From the NCBI RefSeq assembly GCF_001898175.1, contig NZ_MKTH01000013.1, positions 685,051 to 749,050 of the forward strand: a stretch of DNA of 64,000 nt, read 5' to 3'. Below the pieces are notes generated by a model, which did no database searches, was not told the origin of the DNA, and worked only from the letters and a program-made list of their open reading frames with translations. The stretch comes from Cellulomonas sp. 73-92. GTDB lineage: Bacteria > Actinomycetota > Actinomycetes > Actinomycetales > Cellulomonadaceae. Shown piece by piece: positions 57,570 through 64,000 of this stretch. Position 1 is the first letter of the stretch, and every line of letters starts with the position of its first letter. The translations under genes and the position numbers were made by a program.

Positions 57570-57767
57570 ATGCACGCATCAGTGGGTGACCGGCTCGTCG
57601 TCCACGGCCGGACCATCGACACCAAGGACCGTTCGGGCGAGATCGTCGAGACCCGTGGCCCGGACGGCGGCCCGCCGTTCCTGGTGCGGTTCGCCGACGG
57701 CCACGAAGGCCTTGTCTTCCCGGGCCCGGACGTCCAGGTGCTGCCGCGGCAGACCGCCGAGGCATGA
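57570..57767 (+). CDS. DUF1918 family small protein
   Basis: A 65-residue SH3-like barrel protein: MHASVGDRLVVHGRTIDTKD then RSGEIVETRGPDGGPPFLVR and FADGHEGLVFPGPDVQVLP, the complete DUF1918 pattern. It is common in actinobacteria and of unknown function. GAGGTGAG lies before ATG 57570. Its stop codon forms part of a strong terminator hairpin. Confidence 0.93.
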   Translation: MHASVGDRLVVHGRTIDTKDRSGEIVETRGPDGGPPFLVRFADGHEGLVFPGPDVQVLPRQTAEA

Positions 57768-57798
57768 CGAAGGGCCGGGGCGCCCCCCGGCCCTTCGT
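57767..57798. terminator. strong hairpin terminator
   Basis: Perfect 14-bp stem ACGAAGGGCCGGGG/CCCCGGCCCTTCGT with a 4-base loop, directly at the DUF1918 stop and 15 bases from the stop of the convergent small gene. Confidence 0.85.
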
Positions 57799-57812
57799 AG
57801 TTCTGTGAGGCG

Positions 57813-58031
57813 TCAGCGCGCGTGCGCCGCGCGGAACTCCTCGGCGATCTGCTGCGCCTGTGCGTGGACGATCTGTCGGTACGACTCGTGGAGAGTCGCG
57901 GTGCGTTCGGAGGCGGGGTCCTCGCTCTGGGCGCGCCACCAGGCGTCGCGCGCCGCGTGGACGTCCGCGTCCGTGACGTGGACGTAGGCGTCTCGATCTC
58001 TCTGTTGGCCTTCCGGCTGGGTCCCCTGCAT
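57813..58031 (-). CDS. hypothetical small helical protein
   Basis: A 72-residue protein of unknown function: charged and helical throughout, for example RDRDAYVHVTDADVHAARDAW and ESYRQIVHAQAQQIAEEFRA. ATG 58031 follows a GGGGG tract that may act as a ribosome-binding site; ATG 58040 would add three residues. No membrane segment or known motif. It is encoded between two terminator hairpins, so it is a single-gene transcript. Conservation cannot be judged here. Confidence 0.6.
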   Translation of the reverse strand: MQGTQPEGQQRDRDAYVHVTDADVHAARDAWWRAQSEDPASERTATLHESYRQIVHAQAQQIAEEFRAAHAR

Positions 58032-58116
58032 GGCCCCCATCTTTGGCCGTCGGATGGCTCGACCGTGAGGGGCTCTTGGGGATCTCACCCCGAGAACCAC
58101 TCGATCGAGCGACGCG

Positions 58117-58149
58117 CCCCGTCCGCTCCTCGAGACGGGCCGGACGGGG
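58117..58149 (-). terminator. hairpin after the aldo-keto reductase operon
   Basis: CCCCGTCCG pairs with CGGACGGGG (9 bp) around a 15-base loop, 17 bases after the stop of the aldo-keto reductase gene. Confidence 0.55.
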
Positions 58150-58165
58150 CCGACGCCGGCGGCCG

Positions 58166-59098
58166 TCAGGGCAGGATGTGCCCGGCCGCGCGGTAGAGCT
58201 CGTACCACTCGTAGCGGGTCAGCGTGATGTCCGATCCGGCGGCCGCCGCGGTGACGCGCTCCGGGGTCGTCGTGCCCAGCACCACCTGCCACCGTGCCGG
58301 GTGGCGCAGGATCCACGCGGTGGCGACCGCCTCTGCCGGCACGCCGTACTGGCCCGCCAGCCGGTCGATCACGGCGTTGAGCTCCGGGTAGGCGTCCGAG
58401 CCGAGGAACGGCCCGTCGAAGAAGCCCGCCTGGAACGGCGACCACGCCTGCAGCGCGATGTCGTGCAGCCGGCAGTAGTCCACGGTGCCGTTGTCGCGGT
58501 CGACCGACTGGTCGAGGCCGTTCATGTTGATCGCGGTGCCCTGCGTGAACAGGTTGGCGTGCGTGACGGACAGCTGGACCTGGTTGGCGACGATCGGCTG
58601 CGTGACGTGCCGGCGCAGCAGCTCCATCTGGCTCGGCTTCTGGTTCGAGACGCCGAAGTGGCGCACCTTGCCGGAGGCCTGCAGGTCGTCGAACGCCCGG
58701 GCGACCTCCTCCGGCTCCACGAGGGCGTCGGGCCGGTGCAGCAGCAGGATGTCGATGTAGTCGGTCTGCAGCGCCTTGAGCGAGCCGTCCACCGACTCGA
58801 GCAGGTGCTCGTAGGAGAAGTCGAAGCTCAGCGGCTCGCGGACGATCCCGGCCTTGGTCTGGATCGTCACCTTCTCGCGGGCCGACGAGGTCAGCTTCAT
58901 CGCGCCGCCGTAGCGGGCCTCGCACTCGTGCAGCGCGGGCCCGTAGACGTCGGCGAGGTCGACGAAGTCGATGCCGGCGTCCGCCGCGGTGCCGACGAGC
59001 GTGCGGATCTCGTCGTCCGTCTTGTCCGCGATGCGCATGAGGCCGAGGACGACCTCGGGGACGACGAGGTCGGTCCCGGGCAGGGTGAAGGTCTTCAC
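58166..59098 (-). CDS. aldo/keto reductase (YdhF-like)
   Basis: A 310-residue TIM-barrel NADPH oxidoreductase. The catalytic tetrad appears as Asp and Tyr in VDLADVYGPALHE, Lys in VTIQTKAGI and His in DILLLHRPDAL. Cofactor contacts include FGVSNQKPSQMELL. It resembles YdhF-type enzymes (AKR11/12). It follows a second aldo/keto reductase on the same strand (15 bases after its stop) and is probably co-transcribed with it, opposite a LysR regulator. Confidence 0.93.
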   Translation of the reverse strand: MKTFTLPGTDLVVPEVVLGLMRIADKTDDEIRTLVGTAADAGIDFVDLADVYGPALHECEARYGGAMKLTSSAREKVTIQTKAGIVREPLSFDFSYEHLLESVDGSLKALQTDYIDILLLHRPDALVEPEEVARAFDDLQASGKVRHFGVSNQKPSQMELLRRHVTQPIVANQVQLSVTHANLFTQGTAINMNGLDQSVDRDNGTVDYCRLHDIALQAWSPFQAGFFDGPFLGSDAYPELNAVIDRLAGQYGVPAEAVATAWILRHPARWQVVLGTTTPERVTAAAAGSDITLTRYEWYELYRAAGHILP

Positions 59099-59113
59099 GG
59101 TGGTCCTTCCGGA

Positions 59114-59968
59114 TCAGGAGAGGGTGGCGAGCTCGTCGTCGGACAGCACGAGGTCCGCCGCGGCGGCGCTGTCGACGATCGACTCGGGGCGCGAGGCGCC
59201 CGGGATGGGGATGACGACCGGCGCGAGCGACAGCTCCCACGCGAGCACCACCCGTTGCGGGGAGACGCCGCGCGCCGCCGCGACGGCCGCGAACTCGGGG
59301 AACCTGTCGCCGACGCCGCCGGCGCGGCTGATGCCGCCGAGCGGGCTGTAGGGCAGGAACGCGATGCCGAGCTGCGCGCAGTGCCGCAGCGTGTCCAGCG
59401 TGGAGCGGTGGGCGGGGGAGAACTGGTTCTGCACCGACACCAGGCGCCCGCCGAGGATCTCGTTCGCCTCGTCGATCTGGGCGACGCTGGCGTTGGAGAC
59501 GCCGGCCATCTGGACGAGGCCCTCGTCGAGCAGGTCGCGGACGGCGCCCACGGAGTCGGCCCACGGCACGCGCGGGTCGGGCCGGTGGAACTGGTAGAGG
59601 CCGATGGCCTCGACGCCGAGGTCCTTGAGCGACTGCTTGGCCGCCTCCTTGAGGTAGGCCGGGTCGCCGTTCTGGGTCCAGCTGCCGTCACCGGGGCGCA
59701 GGTGGCCGCCCTTGGTCGCGACGAGCACCTCGTCGGTGCCGCCGCCGTAGCTCGTGAGGGCCTTGGCGATGAGCCGCTCGTTGTGGCCGACCTCGCCCGC
59801 GAGGAGGTGGTACGAGTTGGCGGTGTCGATGAGCGTCACGCCCGCGTCGAGCGCCGCGTGGATCGTCGCGATCGACCGGGCTTCGTCGGGCCGTCCCTCG
59901 ATCGACATCGGCATGCCGCCGAGCCCGATCGCGCTGACCTGCCGGTTTCCCAGGGTTCGTTGCTGCAC
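59114..59968 (-). CDS. aldo/keto reductase
   Basis: A 284-residue aldo/keto reductase. The tetrad appears as Asp and Tyr in TLIDTANSYHLLAGEV, Lys in VLVATKGGHLRPGDG and His in GLYQFHRPDPRVPW. FLPYSPLGGISRAGG and VIPIPGASRPESIVD are C-terminal cofactor motifs. GTG 59968 (VQQRTLGNRQVSAIGLGG) has GAGGTG just upstream; GTG 59980 would add VRCT. It heads the two-gene AKR operon and is divergent from a LysR regulator. Confidence 0.92.
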   Translation of the reverse strand: MQQRTLGNRQVSAIGLGGMPMSIEGRPDEARSIATIHAALDAGVTLIDTANSYHLLAGEVGHNERLIAKALTSYGGGTDEVLVATKGGHLRPGDGSWTQNGDPAYLKEAAKQSLKDLGVEAIGLYQFHRPDPRVPWADSVGAVRDLLDEGLVQMAGVSNASVAQIDEANEILGGRLVSVQNQFSPAHRSTLDTLRHCAQLGIAFLPYSPLGGISRAGGVGDRFPEFAAVAAARGVSPQRVVLAWELSLAPVVIPIPGASRPESIVDSAAAADLVLSDDELATLS

Positions 59969-60035
59969 GGTGCACCTCACGTCGTCGTCCGCGCCCTTCT
60001 GGGCCGCTCCCGGTGAGGCTAGGCGCGTCCTAACA

Positions 60036-60052
60036 TAGAAGTCCAACAACTA
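60036..60052. promoter_or_regulatory. TAG-N11-CTA dyad, candidate LysR-type binding site
   Basis: Lies in the gap between the divergent AKR operon and LysR gene, about 33 bases before the LysR start. Interrupted T-N11-A dyads are typical LysR recognition sites. Confidence 0.5.
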
Positions 60053-60084
60053 CGGTTCATCCTGTCCAGAAGCGGAGTCGATCA

Positions 60085-60990
60085 ATGGACCTGCGGCAGA
60101 TGGAGTACCTCGTCGCCCTGGCCGACGAGGAGCAGTTCACGCGCGCCGCCGCGCTGACCGGGGTGTCCCAGTCGGGGCTGTCCGCGTCGATCCGGGCGCT
60201 GGAGGCGGAGCTGGGCGTGCCGCTCTTCACGCGGACGACGCGGCGGGTCGAGCCGACCGACGCCGGGCTGGCGCTGCTGCCGCACGCGCGGGCGCTGCTC
60301 GAGCAGGCCGGTGCCGCGCGCGACGCGGTGGTGCGGGCGACGAACGCCCTGTCGGGGACGCTGACCGTCGGCGCCGAGCAGTGCCTCGGTGTGCTCGACG
60401 TGCCGTCGCTGCTCGAGCGGTTCCACCGGCGCTACCCGCAGGTGGCGATCGACTTCACGCAGGCGGGCTCCTACGACCTGCTGGCACGCGTGCGCTCCGG
60501 GGCGATGGACGTCGCCTTCGTCGCGACGAGCGACCACCTCGGCAGCCTGGCGCGCACCCCGATCGCGACCCGCCCGGTGGTGCTCCTCGCCCCGCCGGAG
60601 CATCGCCTGGCCTGCTCGTCGCGCGTCGAGTGGGCGGACCTCGACGACGAGGACTTCGTCGACTTCGACCCGTCGTGGGCGGTCCGCTCGCTCAACGACC
60701 GCGCCGCGGCGGCCCACGGGGTGCACCGGCGGGTGCGGTGCACCGTCAACGACATCCACACGCTGCTCGACCTGCTCCACCGTGGCCTGGGGGTCGCCCT
60801 CGTGCCGCTGCCGATCACGGCCAAGCCCCAGGCGGTCGGGCTGACGACGGTGCGGCTGCCGGTCGAGTCGACGCCGCAGTGGGAGGTCTCCGCCGTGACC
60901 GGGGCCGGGGCGTCCCCGGCGCCGCAGCTGCTGGAGCTCCTCGACGGGACGGCGCCCGCGGCTGCGCTGCCGGAACCGGCTCTGGCCTGA
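60085..60990 (+). CDS. LysR family transcriptional regulator
   Basis: A 301-residue LysR regulator: the N-terminal helix-turn-helix in MDLRQMEYLVALADEEQFTR, then AAALTGVSQSGLSASIRALE and LFTRTTRRVEPTDAGLALL (residues 1-65); the C-terminal co-inducer domain starts GTLTVGAEQCLGVLDVP. GCGGAG lies upstream of ATG 60085. It is divergent from the two aldo/keto reductases, which it probably activates when a reactive carbonyl or related signal is present (inference). Confidence 0.94.
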   Translation: MDLRQMEYLVALADEEQFTRAAALTGVSQSGLSASIRALEAELGVPLFTRTTRRVEPTDAGLALLPHARALLEQAGAARDAVVRATNALSGTLTVGAEQCLGVLDVPSLLERFHRRYPQVAIDFTQAGSYDLLARVRSGAMDVAFVATSDHLGSLARTPIATRPVVLLAPPEHRLACSSRVEWADLDDEDFVDFDPSWAVRSLNDRAAAAHGVHRRVRCTVNDIHTLLDLLHRGLGVALVPLPITAKPQAVGLTTVRLPVESTPQWEVSAVTGAGASPAPQLLELLDGTAPAAALPEPALA

Positions 60991-61009
60991 GCCTGCGAGG
61001 ATCGACCGC

Positions 61010-62056
61010 GTGCGCGCGCTGGTGATCGACGAGTTCGGCGCCCTTCCGGCCGTCCGCGAGGTGCTCGACCCCGACTGCCCGCCCGACGGCGTGCTGGTGC
61101 GCGTCGCGGCGACCGGCGTCTGCCGCTCCGACTGGCACGCCTGGCAGGGGCACGACGACGGCGTGGTACCGCCGCACGTCCCGGGGCACGAGCTGGCCGG
61201 CGAGGTCGTGGCGACCGGACCGCTGGTGCGCTCCTGGCGGGCCGGCGACCTGGTCACCGTGCCGTTCGTCTGCGCGTGCGGCGTGTGCGACGTCTGCCGC
61301 GCCGGCGAGCAGCAGGTGTGCCCGCACCAGGAGCAGCCGGGGTTCACGCACTGGGGGTCGTTCGCCGAGCTCGTCGCGCTGCACCACGCGGACGCCAACC
61401 TCGTGCGGCTGCCGGCCGGCATGTCGCCCGTGGTCGCGGCGTCGCTGGGCTGCCGGTTCGCCACGGCGTACCGCGCGCTGACGGTGCACGGCCGCGTGCG
61501 GGCGCACGACGAGGTCGCGGTGCACGGTGCCGGCGGCGTCGGGCTGTCGGCGGTGCAGGTCGCGGTCGCGGCGGGCGCCCACGTGGTGGTCGTGGACCCG
61601 TCGGCGGGCGCTCGTGCGCAGGCGGCGTCGTTCGGCGCCGCGGTGACGATCGACCCCGCGGGGCTGGCGCCCGAGGCGGTGGCGGAGCTCGTCGTGCAGG
61701 CCACCGGCGGCGGGGCGCACGTCTCCCTCGACGCCTTCGGCTCGTCGGGCACCGCCGTGGCCTCGGTGCTGGGGCTGCGGCGGCGCGGCCGGCACGTCCA
61801 GGCGGGACTGCTGCTGGGCCCGCACGCGCGCGCCGGGATCCCGATGGACCGGGTGATCGCCTGGGAGCTGGAGGTCTACGGCAGCCACGGCATGGCGGCG
61901 CACGAGTACCCCGCGATGCTCGCCGACGTGGCCGCCGGCCGCCTGGACCCCGCCGGCCTGGTCGAGCGGGTCGTCGGCCTCGACCAGGCGGCCGACGCCC
62001 TGGCCGCCCTGGGGTCGGGGACCGCCGGGGCCGGCATCACCGTCGTCGTGCCGTAG
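61010..62056 (+). CDS. zinc-dependent alcohol dehydrogenase
   Basis: A 348-residue medium-chain dehydrogenase. Catalytic Zn ligands are visible in TGVCRSDWHAWQGH and VPGHELAGEVVA (GHE). The structural-Zn cysteine cluster is CACGVCDVCRAGEQQVC, and the Rossmann motif VHGAGGVGLSAVQVAVAAGA. It resembles the actinobacterial Zn-ADHs acting on secondary or primary alcohols. GTG 61010 starts 19 bases after the LysR stop, so it may be co-transcribed with it or read from its own promoter (GAGGAT seven bases upstream). Confidence 0.93.
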   Translation: MRALVIDEFGALPAVREVLDPDCPPDGVLVRVAATGVCRSDWHAWQGHDDGVVPPHVPGHELAGEVVATGPLVRSWRAGDLVTVPFVCACGVCDVCRAGEQQVCPHQEQPGFTHWGSFAELVALHHADANLVRLPAGMSPVVAASLGCRFATAYRALTVHGRVRAHDEVAVHGAGGVGLSAVQVAVAAGAHVVVVDPSAGARAQAASFGAAVTIDPAGLAPEAVAELVVQATGGGAHVSLDAFGSSGTAVASVLGLRRRGRHVQAGLLLGPHARAGIPMDRVIAWELEVYGSHGMAAHEYPAMLADVAAGRLDPAGLVERVVGLDQAADALAALGSGTAGAGITVVVP

Positions 62057-62075
62057 CCGTGTCGGCGGCGCCGCC

Positions 62076-62081
62076 TACGGT
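62076..62081 (+). promoter_or_regulatory. candidate leaderless -10 hexamer TACGGT
   Basis: TACGGT is six bases before ATG 62088, and no ribosome-binding site precedes the start codon. Confidence 0.4.
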
Positions 62082-62087
62082 GACCGC

Positions 62088-62645
62088 ATGGGGAAGGTGA
62101 TCTTCGACGCAGCGACCAGCCTCAACGGTTGGATCGCGGACGAGCAGGGCTCGCTCGACTGGCTCTTCGCGGTGCCGGGCGGCGACGCCCCGGAGGAGGG
62201 GCTGTTCCCGTCCGGTGCCGCGGTGCTCGTCGAGGGCTCGACGACGTACGAGTGGGTGCTGGCGCACGAGGAGCTGCTCGCGCGCCCCGAGCGGTGGCGC
62301 GCCATCTACGGGGACAAGCCGACGTTCGTCTTCACGTCGCGCACGCTGCCGGTGCCGGAGGGTGCGGACGTGCGGTTCGTCGCCGGGCCGGTGGCCGAGG
62401 CGCTGCCCGCCATCCGCGCCGCGGCGGGCGAGGGCGACGTCTGGGTGGTCGGCGGCGGCGACCTGGCCGGTCAGTTCCTCGATGCCGGCGCGCTCGACGA
62501 GGTCGCGCTGTCGGTCGCGCCGGTCGCCCTGACCGGCGGCGCGCCGCTGCTGCCGCGGCGGGTCGGGTCGGAGCGGCTCACGCTCGTCTCCGCCTCGGCC
62601 GTGGGCCAGTTCGCGCGGCTGGTCTACGCGGTGACCGGCAGGTAG
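62088..62645 (+). CDS. dihydrofolate reductase family protein (RibD C-terminal-like)
   Basis: A 185-residue reductase of the DHFR/RibD_C fold: VIFDAATSLNGWIADEQGSL is the opening strand-loop, FTSRTLPVPEGADVRFVAGP the middle, and DVWVVGGGDLAGQFLDAGAL the cofactor loop GGG. These proteins are common in actinobacteria and usually of unknown substrate; it is not a dedicated FolA. It ends in a 22-base overlap with the convergent S9 peptidase gene. Confidence 0.9.
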   Translation: MGKVIFDAATSLNGWIADEQGSLDWLFAVPGGDAPEEGLFPSGAAVLVEGSTTYEWVLAHEELLARPERWRAIYGDKPTFVFTSRTLPVPEGADVRFVAGPVAEALPAIRAAAGEGDVWVVGGGDLAGQFLDAGALDEVALSVAPVALTGGAPLLPRRVGSERLTLVSASAVGQFARLVYAVTGR

Positions 62646-64000
62646 CGGCGCCACCAGTCGAGGATCGCCTCGAAGCGCTGCCGGCGGTGCCAGGGCCGGC
62701 CGGAGCGCGACAGCTCGTGCGTCTCGCCCGGGAAGACGAGCAGCTCGGCGTCCACGCCGGCCAGCTTGAGCTCCGTGTAGTAGCGGAAGGCCTGCGAGAT
62801 GGGGCACCGCAGGTCGTCCTCGCTGTGCAGCACCAGCGTCGGTGTGGTGACCTGGCCGGCCAGCAGCAGCGGCGACTGGGCGTCCATGCGTGCCGGGTCA
62901 GCCGTGTTGTAGGCGGGCGCGAAGAACCAGCCGATGTCGCTGGCGCCGACGAACGAGCGCGGGTCGAGGTAGCCGCGTTCGACGATCGCCGCCGCGAAGC
63001 GGTGCTCGTGGGCGATGAGCCACGCCGTCAGGTAGCCGCCGTAGGAGCCGCCCATCACCCCGACGCGGTCCGCGTCCAGGCCCGGGACGGTGGCCAGGGC
63101 GTGGTCGAGGAACGCCAGCACGTCGACGCTGTCGAGGTTCCCGAAGTCGCCCTGGATCGCCCGGCCGAAGGCCTCGCCGTAGCTGTCCGAGCCGCGCGGG
63201 TTGCAGAGCACGACGGCGTAGCCGGCGGCGACGTAGACCTGCGCCTCGTCGAAGAACGCCGGGCCGTAGGCGGCGTACGGGCCGCCGTGGATGGTGAGGA
63301 GCACGGGGTGGGGGCCCTCGCCCTCCGGCACCAGCACCCAGCCCTGCACCCGCTGGCCGTCGGGGCTCGTCGAGACCAGCTCGCGGGCCGGGACCGGCGT
63401 GGACACCTCGCGCAGCGCGGCGGCGAAGTCGGTGAGCACGGTGGCTGACGAGTCCAGCCTCGCGACCTCGCCGGGGGAGACCGGCGTCGCGACGGCCGCG
63501 ACGACCCGATCGCCGGCGGCGCCGACGGCCGTCACGGACGCGCCCTCCGGGACTGGCAGCGGTGTGAGGGCACCGTCCCCGGCGAGGCGCACCGGGACGC
63601 CGGCACCCTGCGTGTGGAGCACGCCGAGCACGCCGTCGTCGACGGCCGCCAGCTGCGTCAGGTCGTCGTCCGCGGGGTCGGTCAGCCGCACCACCGGGCC
63701 ACCGGCCACCGGCACCCGGTAGGCGGCCGCGTTCTTGGCGACGAAGTCCGTGCCGTCAGGCCCGAGGTCGGCGCCGAGGAAGTACAGGTCGTCGCCGACG
63801 ACGACCGGCGACGCGACGGTCAGCGTGGTGCCGGTCACCGCGGGGTCCGTCAGCAGGGTCACGTCGCCGGACGCCAGGTCGATCCGATAGAGGTCGGTCC
63901 GCCGGTCGAGGTCGCGGTGCTCGTGCCGCGCCGACACGACGACCACCGACCCGCCGACGACCACCGGCTCGGCGTGGTCGAAGTCGCCGCTCGTCAGCTG
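62624..64000 (-). CDS. S9 family prolyl-oligopeptidase-type peptidase (C-terminal part, cut by window edge)
   Basis: At least 458 residues of the C-terminal half of an S9 serine peptidase (acyl-aminoacyl peptidase/POP type); the start lies beyond the window. The visible N-terminal part is the end of a beta-propeller (repeats such as VVGDDLYFLGADLGPDGTDF). The catalytic domain has the nucleophile in GVMGGSYGGYLTAWL, the Asp in HSEDDLRCPISQAFRYY and the His in FPGETHELSRSG. It would cleave peptides or acyl-amino acids in the cytoplasm. Its 3' end overlaps the DHFR-like gene by 22 bases. Confidence 0.93.
   Translation of the reverse strand, partial: QLTSGDFDHAEPVVVGGSVVVVSARHEHRDLDRRTDLYRIDLASGDVTLLTDPAVTGTTLTVASPVVVGDDLYFLGADLGPDGTDFVAKNAAAYRVPVAGGPVVRLTDPADDDLTQLAAVDDGVLGVLHTQGAGVPVRLAGDGALTPLPVPEGASVTAVGAAGDRVVAAVATPVSPGEVARLDSSATVLTDFAAALREVSTPVPARELVSTSPDGQRVQGWVLVPEGEGPHPVLLTIHGGPYAAYGPAFFDEAQVYVAAGYAVVLCNPRGSDSYGEAFGRAIQGDFGNLDSVDVLAFLDHALATVPGLDADRVGVMGGSYGGYLTAWLIAHEHRFAAAIVERGYLDPRSFVGASDIGWFFAPAYNTADPARMDAQSPLLLAGQVTTPTLVLHSEDDLRCPISQAFRYYTELKLAGVDAELLVFPGETHELSRSGRPWHRRQRFEAILDWWRRYLPVTA

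Overview
The window is chromosomal DNA from a very high-GC actinobacterium. Codon third positions are almost all G or C, GTG starts are common, and purF-purM is followed by DUF3073 and bldC. I infer Actinomycetota, probably Micrococcales and perhaps a Cellulomonas-like organism; no rRNA or other phylogenetic marker is present to prove this. I see no prophage, insertion sequence, CRISPR array, integron or replication origin. The gene content is mostly ordinary housekeeping, transport and small-molecule metabolism, packed densely with many ATGA/GTGA stop-start overlaps.

Layout. 0-4.3 kb: a fatty-acid oxidation locus (3' of the window edge a FabG4-like reductase, a FadA2-like thiolase, a divergent TetR and an acyl-CoA oxidase), resembling the fabG4-fadA2-fadE5 neighbourhood of mycobacteria. 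4.3-12.4 kb: an AGE-family sugar isomerase, purL, an RNB ribonuclease, a secreted esterase, a VanY-type peptidase, an SCP-like protein and a repeat-bearing membrane protein. 12.4-17 kb: TetR with SDR and LLM oxidoreductases, then a DUF222-HNH protein. 17-21.5 kb: purF, purM, DUF3073, bldC and small envelope proteins. 21.7-24.1 kb: fabI and a nitronate-monooxygenase/FabK-superfamily flavoprotein behind a double palindrome. 24.1-24.4 kb: tRNA-Glu, tRNA-Asp and tRNA-Phe with a terminator. 24.5-33.4 kb: a metallopeptidase, a CDF metal exporter, an LLM oxidoreductase, galE and a complete peptide ABC transporter. 33.7-39.7 kb: a TAP-like peptidase, the Ada-AlkA/Ogt alkylation repair pair, an MFS exporter with an ArsR-like regulator, and tRNA-Lys. 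40-50.4 kb: a chain of regulator-plus-oxidoreductase/hydrolase modules (XRE/SDR, TetR/MDR, LAL-type LuxR with an esterase and a Dps-like protein, VOC/HxlR). 50.4-64 kb: vapBC, Fe-ADH, a small DivIVA-repeat protein, USP and anion permease, GH15, two aldo-keto reductases opposite a LysR regulator, a Zn-ADH, a DHFR-like reductase and a truncated S9 peptidase.

The most interesting signals are regulatory. Many genes carry a -10-like hexamer exactly six bases before an ATG/GTG start, which predicts leaderless transcripts. Several long perfect palindromes sit at divergent promoters (40.9 kb, 44.26 kb, 51.09 kb). A tandem TACG-N4-CGTA operator precedes the FabK-like flavoprotein. A pair of CGGAGG/CCTCCG operators at 55.03-55.08 kb has no regulator gene beside it, and a shared TGACGTATGT motif may link the LAL regulator with its neighbours. 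I found no convincing new multi-gene defence or biosynthetic system.
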